Positions 1-7,055 are shown, numbered from the stretch's first letter. The stretch: DNA of 9,750 bases from JAYEKL01 sp034660995 (GCA_034660995.1 JAYEKL010000088.1:1-9750), one strand, 5' to 3'. A program made the numbers and translations. Notes: generated by a model not told the origin, from the letters alone.

Positions 1-8
1 TCAAACCT

Positions 9-1973
9 ATGTCACAAGATAATGATCCCATCAAGAAACAACTTGATGAAATGTCAGAGGTAGTTGTTCTTTTGGCAGAAAAAGTTTCTTCTTTGGAGCA
101 GAGGATGAACAAAGAGGAAAAAATAAAAAAAGGATCTTCTTTTTCTGTTGACGCGCCAGCTTTGCCAGAGACAGAGCGCGAAGTACCACTTGCCAAACCG
201 CAAGAATCTGTTAAACCGAAAGATCCTTTTGACTCGGAAAGTGAAGTAGATTCTGATGTTGAAAAAAAATCAACGGAAGAAACGCAAGAGAAAGAGAGCC
301 TTGAGACTGAGATTGGTTCAAAGTGGCTGGGCAGGATTGGTGTTCTGGCTCTGATTTTTGGCGTTGCTTTCTTTTTGAAATATGCTTTTGAAAATGACTG
401 GATTGGCGAGACGGGTCGTGTTGCAATTGGAATTATATCCGGTATGGTCTTGATCTATCTTGGAGATTTTTTACGCAAAAAATATAATGCCTATGCTGCT
501 ACTTTGACCGGTGGAGGCATTGCTGTCCTGTATCTGTCAATCTATGCCAGTTTTGCATATTATCAACTGGTTGGTCAAATTCCGGCTTTTTTTGCCATGA
601 TGATTATTACAGCGATGGGCGCTTTTTTGGCTGTTCGCTATGAACAGATTAGCTTGGCGATCCTATCAATTTTGGGTGGTTTTTTGACACCGCTTTTGAT
701 ATCTACCAGCACGAATAATCAAATTGAACTTTTTTGCTATATAACCGTTTTGAATCTTGGTATTTTGGGCATTTCATATTATCGCAACTGGCAGAAACTG
801 AATTTATTCGGTTTTATCGCCACTATATTCCTTTATCTCAGTTGGTTTGTTCATCATTACGACAAAAGCCAGCTGTTTTTAACAGAAACCTTTCTAACTT
901 TCTGGTTTGTGATATACGCAGTGGCAGTTGTTTCGCATAATGTTTTACATAAAAAGAGAGCGGATATTTCAGATCTGGCGCTCATTGTTCTTAATGCTTT
1001 GGTTTATTTCGGTATTAGTTATACTTTACTTTCAAAAGATTACGGAAATTACTTGGGATTCTTTGCGATTTTAATGGCCGTAATTTATTTTGTGTTCGCT
1101 TATGTTTCTTATCAGTTAAATCCCGAAGACAAAAAGCTGGCTTTGTTTTTCCCGGGGCTTTCAATCTTTTTCCTCACTATCGCGGCGCCGATCCAGTTTG
1201 ATGGTGTTTGGGTTACAATCGCCTGGGCGCTAGAAGCAGTAGTGCTTGTTAGGGGAGGGTTCTATCTCAAAAATTATGCCATAAGGCGTTTTGCCTGGGT
1301 TCTTTTGGGAATAGTCGCTTTCAGATTGATCTTTATTGATAGTCATGAGACAGTTTTAGCGACAGATTATATTGTAATTTTCAACAAGAGATTTTTGACT
1401 TTTATGGTCGGGGTTATTTCTTTTTCTGTTGTTTATTATTTATACTCCAGATATAAGGACTTGCTAAAAGGCAAAGAAGTAAAAGCTGTGGCGATAGCTT
1501 TGCTCTTGATGAATTTTTTGTTTTTATGGAATTTAAGCGCGGAGGTTTCTGTTTATTTTGATAATAAAATTGAAACTCAAATTACGAGAGCAGTTTATCC
1601 TTCTTGTCTGACTCGCAGAGGACACATAGAGAGCGTTCGTTGCAATCAGGAGCAAGAGGAATATCATTCATTACAACAGCTTAATTCTGAAAAAATTAAA
1701 AAGATTCAAGAAGTAGAGAGTACTTCAATAACAATACTTTGGGCATTGTATGCCATCATCCTTTTAGCTTTTGGAATCCGGGGGAAAAATCGGCTCTTAC
1801 GATTGATGGGAATCGGTCTTTTGGGTGTAGTAATCGCGAAACTTTTTCTGTATGATCTGTGGGGCATGGGCGGTATTTATAGAATTGTTTCTTCCGTTAC
1901 TCTTGGAGTGATCCTCCTCTTAGTTTCTTTTGTGTATAATAAATATAAGGAGAAAATAAAAGAAATAATTTAA
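9..1973 (+). CDS. DUF2339 multi-pass membrane protein
   Basis: The 654-residue product is an integral membrane protein of the DUF2339 family, whose biochemical role is unknown. Residues 5-40 look like a short coiled coil and residues 41-100 are an acidic, Pro/Ser-rich cytoplasmic linker. The DUF2339 hallmark GSKWLGRIGVLALIFGVAFF begins at residue 103 and is followed by EN.WIGE..RV. More than a dozen hydrophobic segments run to residue 643, including the Gly-rich stretch LTGGGIAVLYLSIYASFAYY near 166-185. The typical end module (ILWALYAIILLAFGIRGKNR, then KLFLYDLWGMGGIYRIVSS) covers 577-629. A hydrophilic loop at about 510-572 holds the pair Cys533 and Cys545. The ATG lies 8 bases from the window edge, so its leader is mostly unseen. 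The next gene on this strand is a DUF3999 protein; from memory, DUF2339 and DUF3999 genes are neighbours in other bacteria, which suggests a shared envelope function (inference). Family call firm, function unknown. Confidence 0.9.
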   Translation: MSQDNDPIKKQLDEMSEVVVLLAEKVSSLEQRMNKEEKIKKGSSFSVDAPALPETEREVPLAKPQESVKPKDPFDSESEVDSDVEKKSTEETQEKESLETEIGSKWLGRIGVLALIFGVAFFLKYAFENDWIGETGRVAIGIISGMVLIYLGDFLRKKYNAYAATLTGGGIAVLYLSIYASFAYYQLVGQIPAFFAMMIITAMGAFLAVRYEQISLAILSILGGFLTPLLISTSTNNQIELFCYITVLNLGILGISYYRNWQKLNLFGFIATIFLYLSWFVHHYDKSQLFLTETFLTFWFVIYAVAVVSHNVLHKKRADISDLALIVLNALVYFGISYTLLSKDYGNYLGFFAILMAVIYFVFAYVSYQLNPEDKKLALFFPGLSIFFLTIAAPIQFDGVWVTIAWALEAVVLVRGGFYLKNYAIRRFAWVLLGIVAFRLIFIDSHETVLATDYIVIFNKRFLTFMVGVISFSVVYYLYSRYKDLLKGKEVKAVAIALLLMNFLFLWNLSAEVSVYFDNKIETQITRAVYPSCLTRRGHIESVRCNQEQEEYHSLQQLNSEKIKKIQEVESTSITILWALYAIILLAFGIRGKNRLLRLMGIGLLGVVIAKLFLYDLWGMGGIYRIVSSVTLGVILLLVSFVYNKYKEKIKEII

Positions 1974-2001
1974 AGCATAGAAGTTTGAATATCTATATCC
2001 T

Positions 2002-2030
2002 GTAGGAACGAGGCAGTACCTCGTTCCTAC
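2002..2030. repeat. Perfect 12-bp-stem intergenic palindrome
   Basis: The arm GTAGGAACGAGG (2002-2013) is exactly complemented by CCTCGTTCCTAC (2019-2030) around the loop CAGTA. It is much richer in GC than its surroundings and lies in the 115-bp gap between the DUF2339 and DUF3999 genes. No T-run follows on either strand, so it is not a canonical intrinsic terminator. It resembles dispersed REP-like intergenic hairpins. In the transcript it could stabilise the upstream message or weaken read-through. Confidence 0.8.
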
Positions 2031-2088
2031 GATACTCGCGCTTTGTATATGTGTTTGTAAAACTTAATTTAATTTTTTAAAAAAAAAT

Positions 2089-3405
2089 ATGATGCGAAAA
2101 ATAATATTAAAGTTAGTCAGTATAGTTGTGCTTTTTGGGATTTTTTTACCAAGTCTCTCTTTGGCAACAAAACCTACTTTTGATCGTAAAGTAAATTGGC
2201 AATACTATAAAGACATTAATATAAGTGGCAGTCCAGCAAAAGGAGATCTGGTAAAAATTACCCTTGATCAAGAGGTGTTCGGTAATGCCAAGCAAGATTT
2301 GGGGGATCTCAGAGTGACAGATGGCAGTGGAGGAGACACGCCTTTTAAATTAATCGTGGAAAAAGGCACTTTCAGTCAGGAAAATATTTATCCTGTAAAA
2401 ATATTAAATAGTTCCTACAGCACAGAAGACGATTATAATATTTTTATTGTTGATTTTGGACAAGACGGGTTTCTGAACAGTTCGCTTAATATTCTAACCA
2501 GCTCGGAAAATTTCAAACGCACTGTAGAAATTTCCGGAAGCGATGATATGTCATCTTGGAATGTGCTGAGAGCAAATGGCTATATTTATGATTATACGGA
2601 TCGCCTTGGTAGTTTTAAAGCTCAAAACACCTCGGTGAATTATCCAGAGAACGCTTTTCGCTTTATTCAGGTCAAAATATTTGCAGGGGGCGAAACGCCT
2701 CTCTTGATCACCGGCGCGCAAGTATCAAAGATTAAAAGATCTGAAAGCAGGGAAGCTGTTTTCAATCCGAAATATGAAGTGACAGAGAATTCCGCCAAAA
2801 AAAGAACCTGGGTCCTAATTGATCTTGGCAGAAAAGGCTGGCCGACTAGCGATATAACACTAATTTCACCAGACGAGAATTTTAATCGGGAAGTAGTAAT
2901 TTACGAAAGCAGTGATAAAAATAGTTGGCGCAAAGTGGGTGAGAGTTATATTTTCAATTACAATACGCCGAAGTTCGTGGGCGCAAATTTAGAAATTTCC
3001 TATTCGGAAACAAGCGAGCGGTATTTAAGAATAGAAATCTTTAATGGCGATAATAAACCGATTTCTATTACGGGAGTATCTACAAAAACAATTTTAAGAA
3101 GCATTGTCTTTCAACATGGAATAAATACGGCCGGAAAATCATATCAACTGTATTACGGCAATCCTAAAGCAGACTTTCCCCAATACGACTTAGAGAAATT
3201 TTTCCCATACCTTGATACCGGAAAATATATCAGTTCTTCGCTTTCCTCTGAGAAATCAAACTCTTTTTATCAAGAAAAAATCACACCTCTGCCGCCAATA
3301 AGTGAAAGAATCCCATATCTCGTTCCCGGTATCTTAGTTATGGCAATCTTGATGATGGGTTTTATCGTGTTTAAGTTCATGAAAAAAGTTAACACTGATA
3401 AATAA
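2089..3405 (+). CDS. DUF3999-type exported protein with two discoidin-like repeats
   Basis: The 438-residue product has a signal sequence (basic start, hydrophobic core at about 5-25, likely cleavage near LSLA) and one C-terminal membrane span at about 409-430 followed by a basic tail. It should therefore sit outside the membrane, anchored at its C terminus. Residues 31-90 match the DUF3999 opening: W..YKDINI, an L-DLRV-D segment and then PFKL. Residues 118-212 and 241-338 are two copies of a beta-rich galactose-binding/discoidin-like module. Each starts (V/I)D(F/L)G and contains an ENF-R-V segment, SSDKNSW or SDDMSSW, and a (F/L)R(I/F)-I/V-IF.G strand. Two adjacent ATG codons exist (2089 and 2092); no Shine-Dalgarno sequence precedes either, only an A/T tract. 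The 115-bp gap to the DUF2339 gene carries a hairpin, and I saw no convincing promoter. Ligand and partner are unknown. Confidence 0.8.
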   Translation: MMRKIILKLVSIVVLFGIFLPSLSLATKPTFDRKVNWQYYKDINISGSPAKGDLVKITLDQEVFGNAKQDLGDLRVTDGSGGDTPFKLIVEKGTFSQENIYPVKILNSSYSTEDDYNIFIVDFGQDGFLNSSLNILTSSENFKRTVEISGSDDMSSWNVLRANGYIYDYTDRLGSFKAQNTSVNYPENAFRFIQVKIFAGGETPLLITGAQVSKIKRSESREAVFNPKYEVTENSAKKRTWVLIDLGRKGWPTSDITLISPDENFNREVVIYESSDKNSWRKVGESYIFNYNTPKFVGANLEISYSETSERYLRIEIFNGDNKPISITGVSTKTILRSIVFQHGINTAGKSYQLYYGNPKADFPQYDLEKFFPYLDTGKYISSSLSSEKSNSFYQEKITPLPPISERIPYLVPGILVMAILMMGFIVFKFMKKVNTDK

Positions 3406-3471
3406 AACTATTGAGCGAGGTTTTGTTGGTTAATTTAAATTATAGGAATTTCAATATAAACTATATAGATA

Positions 3472-3548
3472 ATTCCCCTCTAGAGAGGGGGTTGGGGGTG
3501 TGTTAAAAAGCTTGTTAACACACCCCTTACCCCTCTCAAGAGGGGAAT
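3472..3548. repeat. 77-bp nested palindrome (REP/MITE-like)
   Basis: The left arm 3472-3506 and right arm 3515-3548 are imperfect inverted repeats of about 35 bp around the 8-base centre AAAGCTTG. Each arm also contains a smaller palindrome: CCCCTCTAGAGAGGGG on the left and CCCCTCTCAAGAGGGG on the right, so the DNA could form a branched cruciform. It lies 66 bp past the DUF3999 stop. It may end or protect that transcript, but there is no clean T-run. The open frame on the minus strand through this element is only the palindrome read as protein. Confidence 0.85.
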
Positions 3549-3638
3549 ACGAAATGAAATGGAGTTTGGATTTGTGAGAATAAAACATACTTTGATGATA
3601 TAGATAAATTCAATAAAAATAGTATTGTATATAATATT

Positions 3639-3712
3639 GTTGGCTCCATAGTCCCCCCGCATCGCAGTGCGGGGCAGGCTCCGGGCTGTGGAGCCTATTG
3701 TGATTTCAAACT
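3639..3712 (+). repeat. REP-like unit, copy A
   Basis: This 74-bp GC-rich unit recurs at 3883-3956 with two mismatches; its first 58 bp are identical in both copies. It begins GTTGGCTCCATAGTC and holds two hairpins: CCCCGCA/TGCGGGG (3655-3661 with 3668-3674) and AGGCTCC/GGAGCCT (3677-3683 with 3690-3696). The first 15 bases are also repeated in inverted orientation at 3766-3780. Nothing in it suggests coding. Confidence 0.9.
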
Positions 3713-3747
3713 TTATAAAAAGAGATTTAAAAAAATCTTGCATTTAA

Positions 3748-3781
3748 GCTCCACAGCTCTAAGGAGACTATGGAGCCAACA
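3748..3781 (-). repeat. Shortened inverted REP-like unit, copy C
   Basis: On the minus strand this stretch starts with the same 15 bases as the 74-bp units (GTTGGCTCCATAGTC) and ends with their GCTGTGGAGC. The roughly 30 bases of GC-rich centre are missing and replaced by a short stretch. It lies between copies A and B in the opposite direction, giving an A-forward, C-reverse, B-forward order like the alternating REP units of BIMEs. Together with the start of copy A it makes a 16-bp perfect inverted repeat (3638-3653 with 3766-3781). Confidence 0.8.
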
Positions 3782-3809
3782 GAGCGCATAACGCATAACA
3801 CCCCACTTA

Positions 3810-3870
3810 ATATTCTTCGACCTTGTGGAGAAGCAATACGCGTATAGCTCTCCATAAAGTCGAACAATAT
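3810..3870. repeat. 61-bp imperfect hairpin centred on ATACGCGTAT
   Basis: Bases 3810-3834 can pair with 3846-3870 at about 20 of 25 positions, counting one wobble, and the centre 3836-3845 is the perfect palindrome ATACGCGTAT. The paired blocks are ATATT-TTCGAC-TT against its complement ending CAATAT, and TGGAGA against TCTCCA. It sits between the inverted copy C and the direct copy B, so it may be the spacer of a composite repeat or a separate palindromic insertion. No T-run follows it on either strand. Confidence 0.65.
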
Positions 3871-3882
3871 TTGTTGAACATC

Positions 3883-3956
3883 GTTGGCTCCATAGTCCCC
3901 CCGCATCGCAGTGCGGGGCAGGCTCCGGGCTGTGGAGCCTTTTATGATTTCAAACT
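3883..3956 (+). repeat. REP-like unit, copy B
   Basis: This is a near-identical direct copy of the unit at 3639-3712, offset by 244 bp, with differences only at 3941 and 3944. The shared sequence ends at CAAACT (3951-3956), after which the flanks diverge. It lies 52 bp beyond the stop codon of the ABC ATPase gene on the opposite strand. In that transcript it folds as GC-rich hairpins and could set the 3' end or stabilise the message. Confidence 0.9.
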
Positions 3957-4008
3957 AAGATGAGCTTTTTTCAATTATTTAGAAAAAACAAAAAAGATTT
4001 CAAAAACA

Positions 4009-4785
4009 TTAATCGGAAATCTCTTCCATAACGGCCTTTTTTAATTCAATAAACTCTGAAGAGTTTCTGTCTCGCGGTCTAGGCAGAACATTGGTAAAAA
4101 CTTTTTTTATCACCGACGGACTTTTGCTAAGAACTAGAATTTTATCGGAGAGATAAACCGCCTCGTCTATAGAATGAGTAATAAAAATAATTGTTTTCAT
4201 AGTCTTTTGCCACAAATTCACCAGTTCTTCCTGCAATTTGTTGCTAGTTTGAGCATCAACGGAAGCGAAAGGCTCATCCATCAATAAAATTTCCGAATCC
4301 TTGGCTAGAACTCTCGCCAAAGCTGCTCTTTGTTTCATTCCTCCGGAAAGTTCAAAGGGATAGCTATCTTCAAATCCTTCCAATCCCACTAATTTTAAAT
4401 ATTTTCTGGCGATCTCTTCCCTTTTTTCTTTTTCTATCCCTTTTATTTCTAAAGGAAATTTAACATTTCCCAAGACGCTTCTCCATGGAAAAAGAGCGGA
4501 CTCCTGAAAAACAAAACCTAAATCAGAAACAGGTTGTTTTAAAGACTTGTCTTTTATTAAGATATTTCCAGCTGTTGGTTGTTCCAGGCCAATTATTATT
4601 CGCAGAAGAGTGGTCTTTCCACAGCCGGAAGGACCAACTATGCAAATAAGCTCATCTTCCTCAACTTCAAAGTTTATATTACCCAGCACCTTCAAATCTT
4701 TAAAATCTTTTTTTATATTCTTAATTTTTAAATAAGCCACTTTATTTAATTTAAAAATTACTAAGGACTCGTAAATAAATAACAT
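4009..4785 (-). CDS. ABC importer ATPase, TauB/SsuB/NrtD class
   Basis: This is the cytoplasmic ATPase subunit powering the importer encoded just upstream. All nucleotide-binding motifs are intact in the 258-residue product: Walker A GPSGCGKTT (51-59), Q-loop Gln94 in FVFQESALFPW, signature LSGGMKQR (146-153), Walker B ILLMDEP (166-172) with catalytic Glu171, D-loop SVDAQT (175-180) and switch His204 in ITHSIDEA. The FQESALFPW sequence is typical of nitrate/sulfonate/taurine importers. The start is uncertain. The ATG at 4785 gives a 15-residue extension not usual in the family; a GTG at 4740 would give MAYLKIKNIKKDF, a more typical N terminus, and a 243-residue protein. Neither has a Shine-Dalgarno sequence. 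A 133-bp gap with its own candidate promoter separates it from the permease gene, so it may be made partly independently. Confidence 0.93.
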   Translation of the reverse strand: MLFIYESLVIFKLNKVAYLKIKNIKKDFKDLKVLGNINFEVEEDELICIVGPSGCGKTTLLRIIIGLEQPTAGNILIKDKSLKQPVSDLGFVFQESALFPWRSVLGNVKFPLEIKGIEKEKREEIARKYLKLVGLEGFEDSYPFELSGGMKQRAALARVLAKDSEILLMDEPFASVDAQTSNKLQEELVNLWQKTMKTIIFITHSIDEAVYLSDKILVLSKSPSVIKKVFTNVLPRPRDRNSSEFIELKKAVMEEISD

Positions 4786-4840
4786 TTCTAAGTTCGCTCA
4801 AGTTTATACCAGATTGGCCTGAAAAAAATTGAAGGATATT

Positions 4841-4869
4841 GTTATATCTTGAGAGTTTTTTTAAGTCAA
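4841..4869 (-). promoter_or_regulatory. Candidate internal promoter ahead of the ATPase gene
   Basis: On the minus strand TTGACT (4869-4864) is followed by a 17-base spacer and TATAAC (4846-4841); each hexamer matches the sigma-70 consensus at five of six positions. Transcription would begin near 4834, about 48 bases before the ATG at 4785 and about 93 before the GTG at 4740. It lies inside the ABC operon, after the permease stop. Confidence 0.5.
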
Positions 4870-4918
4870 GATGGCGTGAAAATGAAATGAAATTAGAAAG
4901 ATTATTTGTTTATGAGTT

Positions 4919-5752
4919 CTAAGCGTTTTTGGATCTCCATTTGAATTTTTCCTCTTCAAAAAATTCTATGATAATATTTATTAATATTCCTATCAAACCG
5001 ATAATGATCATTCCAGCGATAACCATATCTATTCTCGCAATATCGTAGGCATGCGAGATTAAATATCCCAACCCATAGCTACTGCCCGGTAGCATTTCCG
5101 CGGCAACAACGCACATCCAAGCAATCCCGATTCCGATTCTCAATCCTGTTAATATCACCGGAAAAGCAGCGGGAATAATTACTTTTCTCAGAATTTCTTT
5201 GTCTTCGGCTCCCAAAGTAATAGCAGTTTCAATTAATATTGTTTTAACTCCTTTTACACCGTCAATAGTATTTAAAAGAATGGGAAAAAAAGAACCGATA
5301 AAAATAATAAAAATCATTGATATCTGGAGATTTCCTAAAATAGGATGATAAGTTTCTATGCCAAAAAGATCAGCAGCACTCATTAAACCGAACCATGCCA
5401 AAGCAAGAGGAATCCACGCCAATGGAGGAATCGGTCTGACTAGCTCTATCAAGACACTAGTAAATTCTCTTACTTTTTTAAAATAGCCAATGAAAATTCC
5501 CATAGGGATTGCCATGGCGACGGCAATAATAAACCCTAAGAAAACTCTTGTTATGCTGATAAGCGCGTTTTCGTACAAGCTGCCGATTCCCAAAATATCT
5601 TTTAAAGGATAGCATAAGATTACAAAAACACTTTCTACTTTAGGTAGAATTGTCGGTCTGTCTATCCAAACAGCAATAATCTCCCAACTCATAATTACCA
5701 ACAAGGGAAGAATTATTTTGAATAATAGCTTTAAACCTTTATTCCTAATCAT
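4919..5752 (-). CDS. ABC importer permease, TauC/SsuC/NrtB class
   Basis: The 277-residue product is the membrane channel subunit of the importer (BPD_transp_1 fold). It has about six hydrophobic spans: roughly 10-30, 65-90, 100-125, 143-163, 195-222 and 243-265. The family-specific segment ELVRPIPPLAWIPLALAWFG is at 103-122. The cytoplasmic coupling (EAA) loop is at 175-206, reading ETAITLGAEDKEILRKVIIP then AAFPVILTGLRI. The AAEMLPGSSYGLGYLI stretch at 217-232 is also typical of taurine, sulfonate and nitrate permeases. The substrate cannot be read from it. The gene follows the binding-protein gene after 92 bp, and the ATG has no Shine-Dalgarno sequence. A TATAAT on the minus strand (5794-5789) lies in that gap, but no good -35 box accompanies it. 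Confidence 0.93.
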   Translation of the reverse strand: MIRNKGLKLLFKIILPLLVIMSWEIIAVWIDRPTILPKVESVFVILCYPLKDILGIGSLYENALISITRVFLGFIIAVAMAIPMGIFIGYFKKVREFTSVLIELVRPIPPLAWIPLALAWFGLMSAADLFGIETYHPILGNLQISMIFIIFIGSFFPILLNTIDGVKGVKTILIETAITLGAEDKEILRKVIIPAAFPVILTGLRIGIGIAWMCVVAAEMLPGSSYGLGYLISHAYDIARIDMVIAGMIIIGLIGILINIIIEFFEEEKFKWRSKNA

Positions 5753-5827
5753 TGTTTTTTTAGTTTCTGTATTTATGTTTTTTAATTTATTATAAATAGG
5801 ACTTCCTCACTTTATATCACTGTTATT

Positions 5828-5848
5828 TTAAGATGTCCGGCACCTTAA
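5828..5848 (-). other. Hairpin overlapping the binding-protein stop codon
   Basis: On the minus strand TTAAGGTG (5848-5841) can pair with CATCTTAA (5835-5828), with one G-T wobble, around the loop CCGGA. The stem includes the TAA stop of the substrate-binding gene. There is no T-run after it, so complete termination is unlikely. Such hairpins after the first gene of importer operons can raise binding-protein message relative to permease message; that role is inferred here. Confidence 0.4.
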
Positions 5849-7002
5849 ATACCAATTTCTTTCTTTGCTTCCTCATAAACACTGAAATCAAAGAGAACAT
5901 TCTTAATTTCTTCAGAATCTTCAAGCCCTTTTAACTTCCCATCTAATTTACCAAGATTATCCATTTCTTTAACAAAAGTATAATTCCCACTGAACCATTC
6001 TTCATCTATCTCCATAGAAAATTTAATGTTAGGAATAGCTATTTTTTCCACTTCTTCTTCCACTCCCAGCCATTTAGAACTTGCCTTAACTGCTAAATCT
6101 GGACTTTCGTTAATAATGTTAGTAGAAATCATCATTAGTTTGAGAAAGTCTTTTAGGATTTCTCTTTTCTCTTTGATCATTTCATCAGAGGCCACCATAA
6201 CACAGCAAACGTGATTTTTCCAGACTCCTTCTGGAGGAAGATCTTTAGAATAAGCGATAATTTTTCCAACTTCTCTGTCAATTATAATAGCAGGAGTCGG
6301 CTGCCAGGCAATAACGGCATTTATGTCTCCTTTTTCCAAAGAAGTAAGCATCGTTCCTTGTCCTTTCATATCAATAATTAACACATCCGTTTTTTTCGCC
6401 GGATTTTCAGAATAGCTAACTCCACTTGCCTTTAAAGCAGATTCTAACATCACTTTCTGGATAGAAGTGGTTAGAGGAAATCCTATTTTTTCTTGACCTT
6501 CGTTGGATTTTATCCAGGAAATAAATTCCGTCCAATTTTCTGATGGGTTGTCTTTTTCAATAACAATAGCCGATCCTTCCGCTTGTAAGGGCGAAACTAT
6601 TTTTGCTTTAGTTCCTTTGTCAATAAAAAATATTGTTGGCGGCGCCCCATTCAGATTTATATCACTGTGTCCTTGTTCCATTAAAGTCATTGCTTCCGCT
6701 CCTCCTTTTTTGGCTAAAACAATTTTAAGGTTGGCAGTTTTCTTGCCGTCAGCGTAAAACTCGTATCTTTCTTTATCCACAATTGACTTTAGATAAACTC
6801 CTTTTTCCTTAAATAATTCCGGATTCTCGGCAGCAATAAACAAAGCAGAGTGGTGATCAGAGGGCAGATAAGCTATAGTTACTGTGGGTACTTTTTCTGT
6901 TTCTACTTCTGGCGTTTTTGACTGATAGAGAAAATAAGCCGTCGCTGAAATTACTATTGCTATCACGGCCAATATCACGGCAGTTGATTTTTGTGTCTTC
7001 AT
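5845..7002 (-). CDS. Membrane-anchored substrate-binding protein, NMT1/TauA/SsuA class
   Basis: The 385-residue product captures substrate outside the cell and delivers it to the permease. An N-terminal hydrophobic segment (about 8-26) after a basic start acts as a signal anchor. No lipobox cysteine is visible (the span ends TAYFLYQS), so it is probably an uncleaved anchor rather than a lipoprotein. The periplasmic-binding fold starts at about 40 with VTIAYLPSDHHSALFIAAEN. It continues with the ligand-site-like GHSDINLNGAPPTIFFIDKG (111-130), SPLQAEGSAIVI (137-148), GFPLTTSIQKVML (174-186) and ALKASGV (189-195). Residues 227-239 read INAVIAWQPTPAI and residues 264-267 HVCC. The family handles taurine, alkanesulfonates, nitrate, bicarbonate and thiamin-pyrimidine precursors, and the sequence does not choose among them. 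It is the first gene of the operon. A 14-bp palindrome covers its ATG, and there is no Shine-Dalgarno sequence. Confidence 0.88.
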   Translation of the reverse strand: MKTQKSTAVILAVIAIVISATAYFLYQSKTPEVETEKVPTVTIAYLPSDHHSALFIAAENPELFKEKGVYLKSIVDKERYEFYADGKKTANLKIVLAKKGGAEAMTLMEQGHSDINLNGAPPTIFFIDKGTKAKIVSPLQAEGSAIVIEKDNPSENWTEFISWIKSNEGQEKIGFPLTTSIQKVMLESALKASGVSYSENPAKKTDVLIIDMKGQGTMLTSLEKGDINAVIAWQPTPAIIIDREVGKIIAYSKDLPPEGVWKNHVCCVMVASDEMIKEKREILKDFLKLMMISTNIINESPDLAVKASSKWLGVEEEVEKIAIPNIKFSMEIDEEWFSGNYTFVKEMDNLGKLDGKLKGLEDSEEIKNVLFDFSVYEEAKKEIGI

Positions 7003-7013
7003 ACATTTGTATG
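7000..7013. promoter_or_regulatory. Palindrome over the ABC operon start codon (possible operator)
   Basis: The sequence CATACATTTGTATG has perfect 6-bp arms (CATACA and TGTATG) around TT. Bases 7000-7002 are the start codon of the substrate-binding gene on the minus strand. It could bind a dimeric repressor, or fold in the mRNA and cover the start codon. It also contains a second, out-of-frame ATG on the minus strand. A short AT-rich palindrome like this can occur by chance. Confidence 0.3.
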
Positions 7014-7055
7014 TTATTAATTAATCAAAACATTTTTAATACCTTTTCTATCTTC

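Noticed and set aside
211..426. Minus-strand frame of 71 codons inside the DUF2339 gene
   Set aside because: It is antisense to the acidic linker of a well-supported gene and has a low-complexity composition, so it is a shadow.
3406..3436. Intrinsic terminator directly after the DUF3999 gene
   Set aside because: AAAAC and GTTTT can form only a 5-6 bp A/T stem with a wobble, and no T-run follows.
3480..3743. 87-codon open frame on the minus strand through the repeat cluster
   Set aside because: It is a translation of the nested palindrome and REP-like copy A; its C-terminal part is the repeat read as protein, and it has no ribosome-binding site or conserved domain.
3639..3956. CRISPR array
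   Set aside because: There are only two direct copies, 74 bp each and 170 bp apart, with an inverted copy between them; no regular spacer length and no cas genes.
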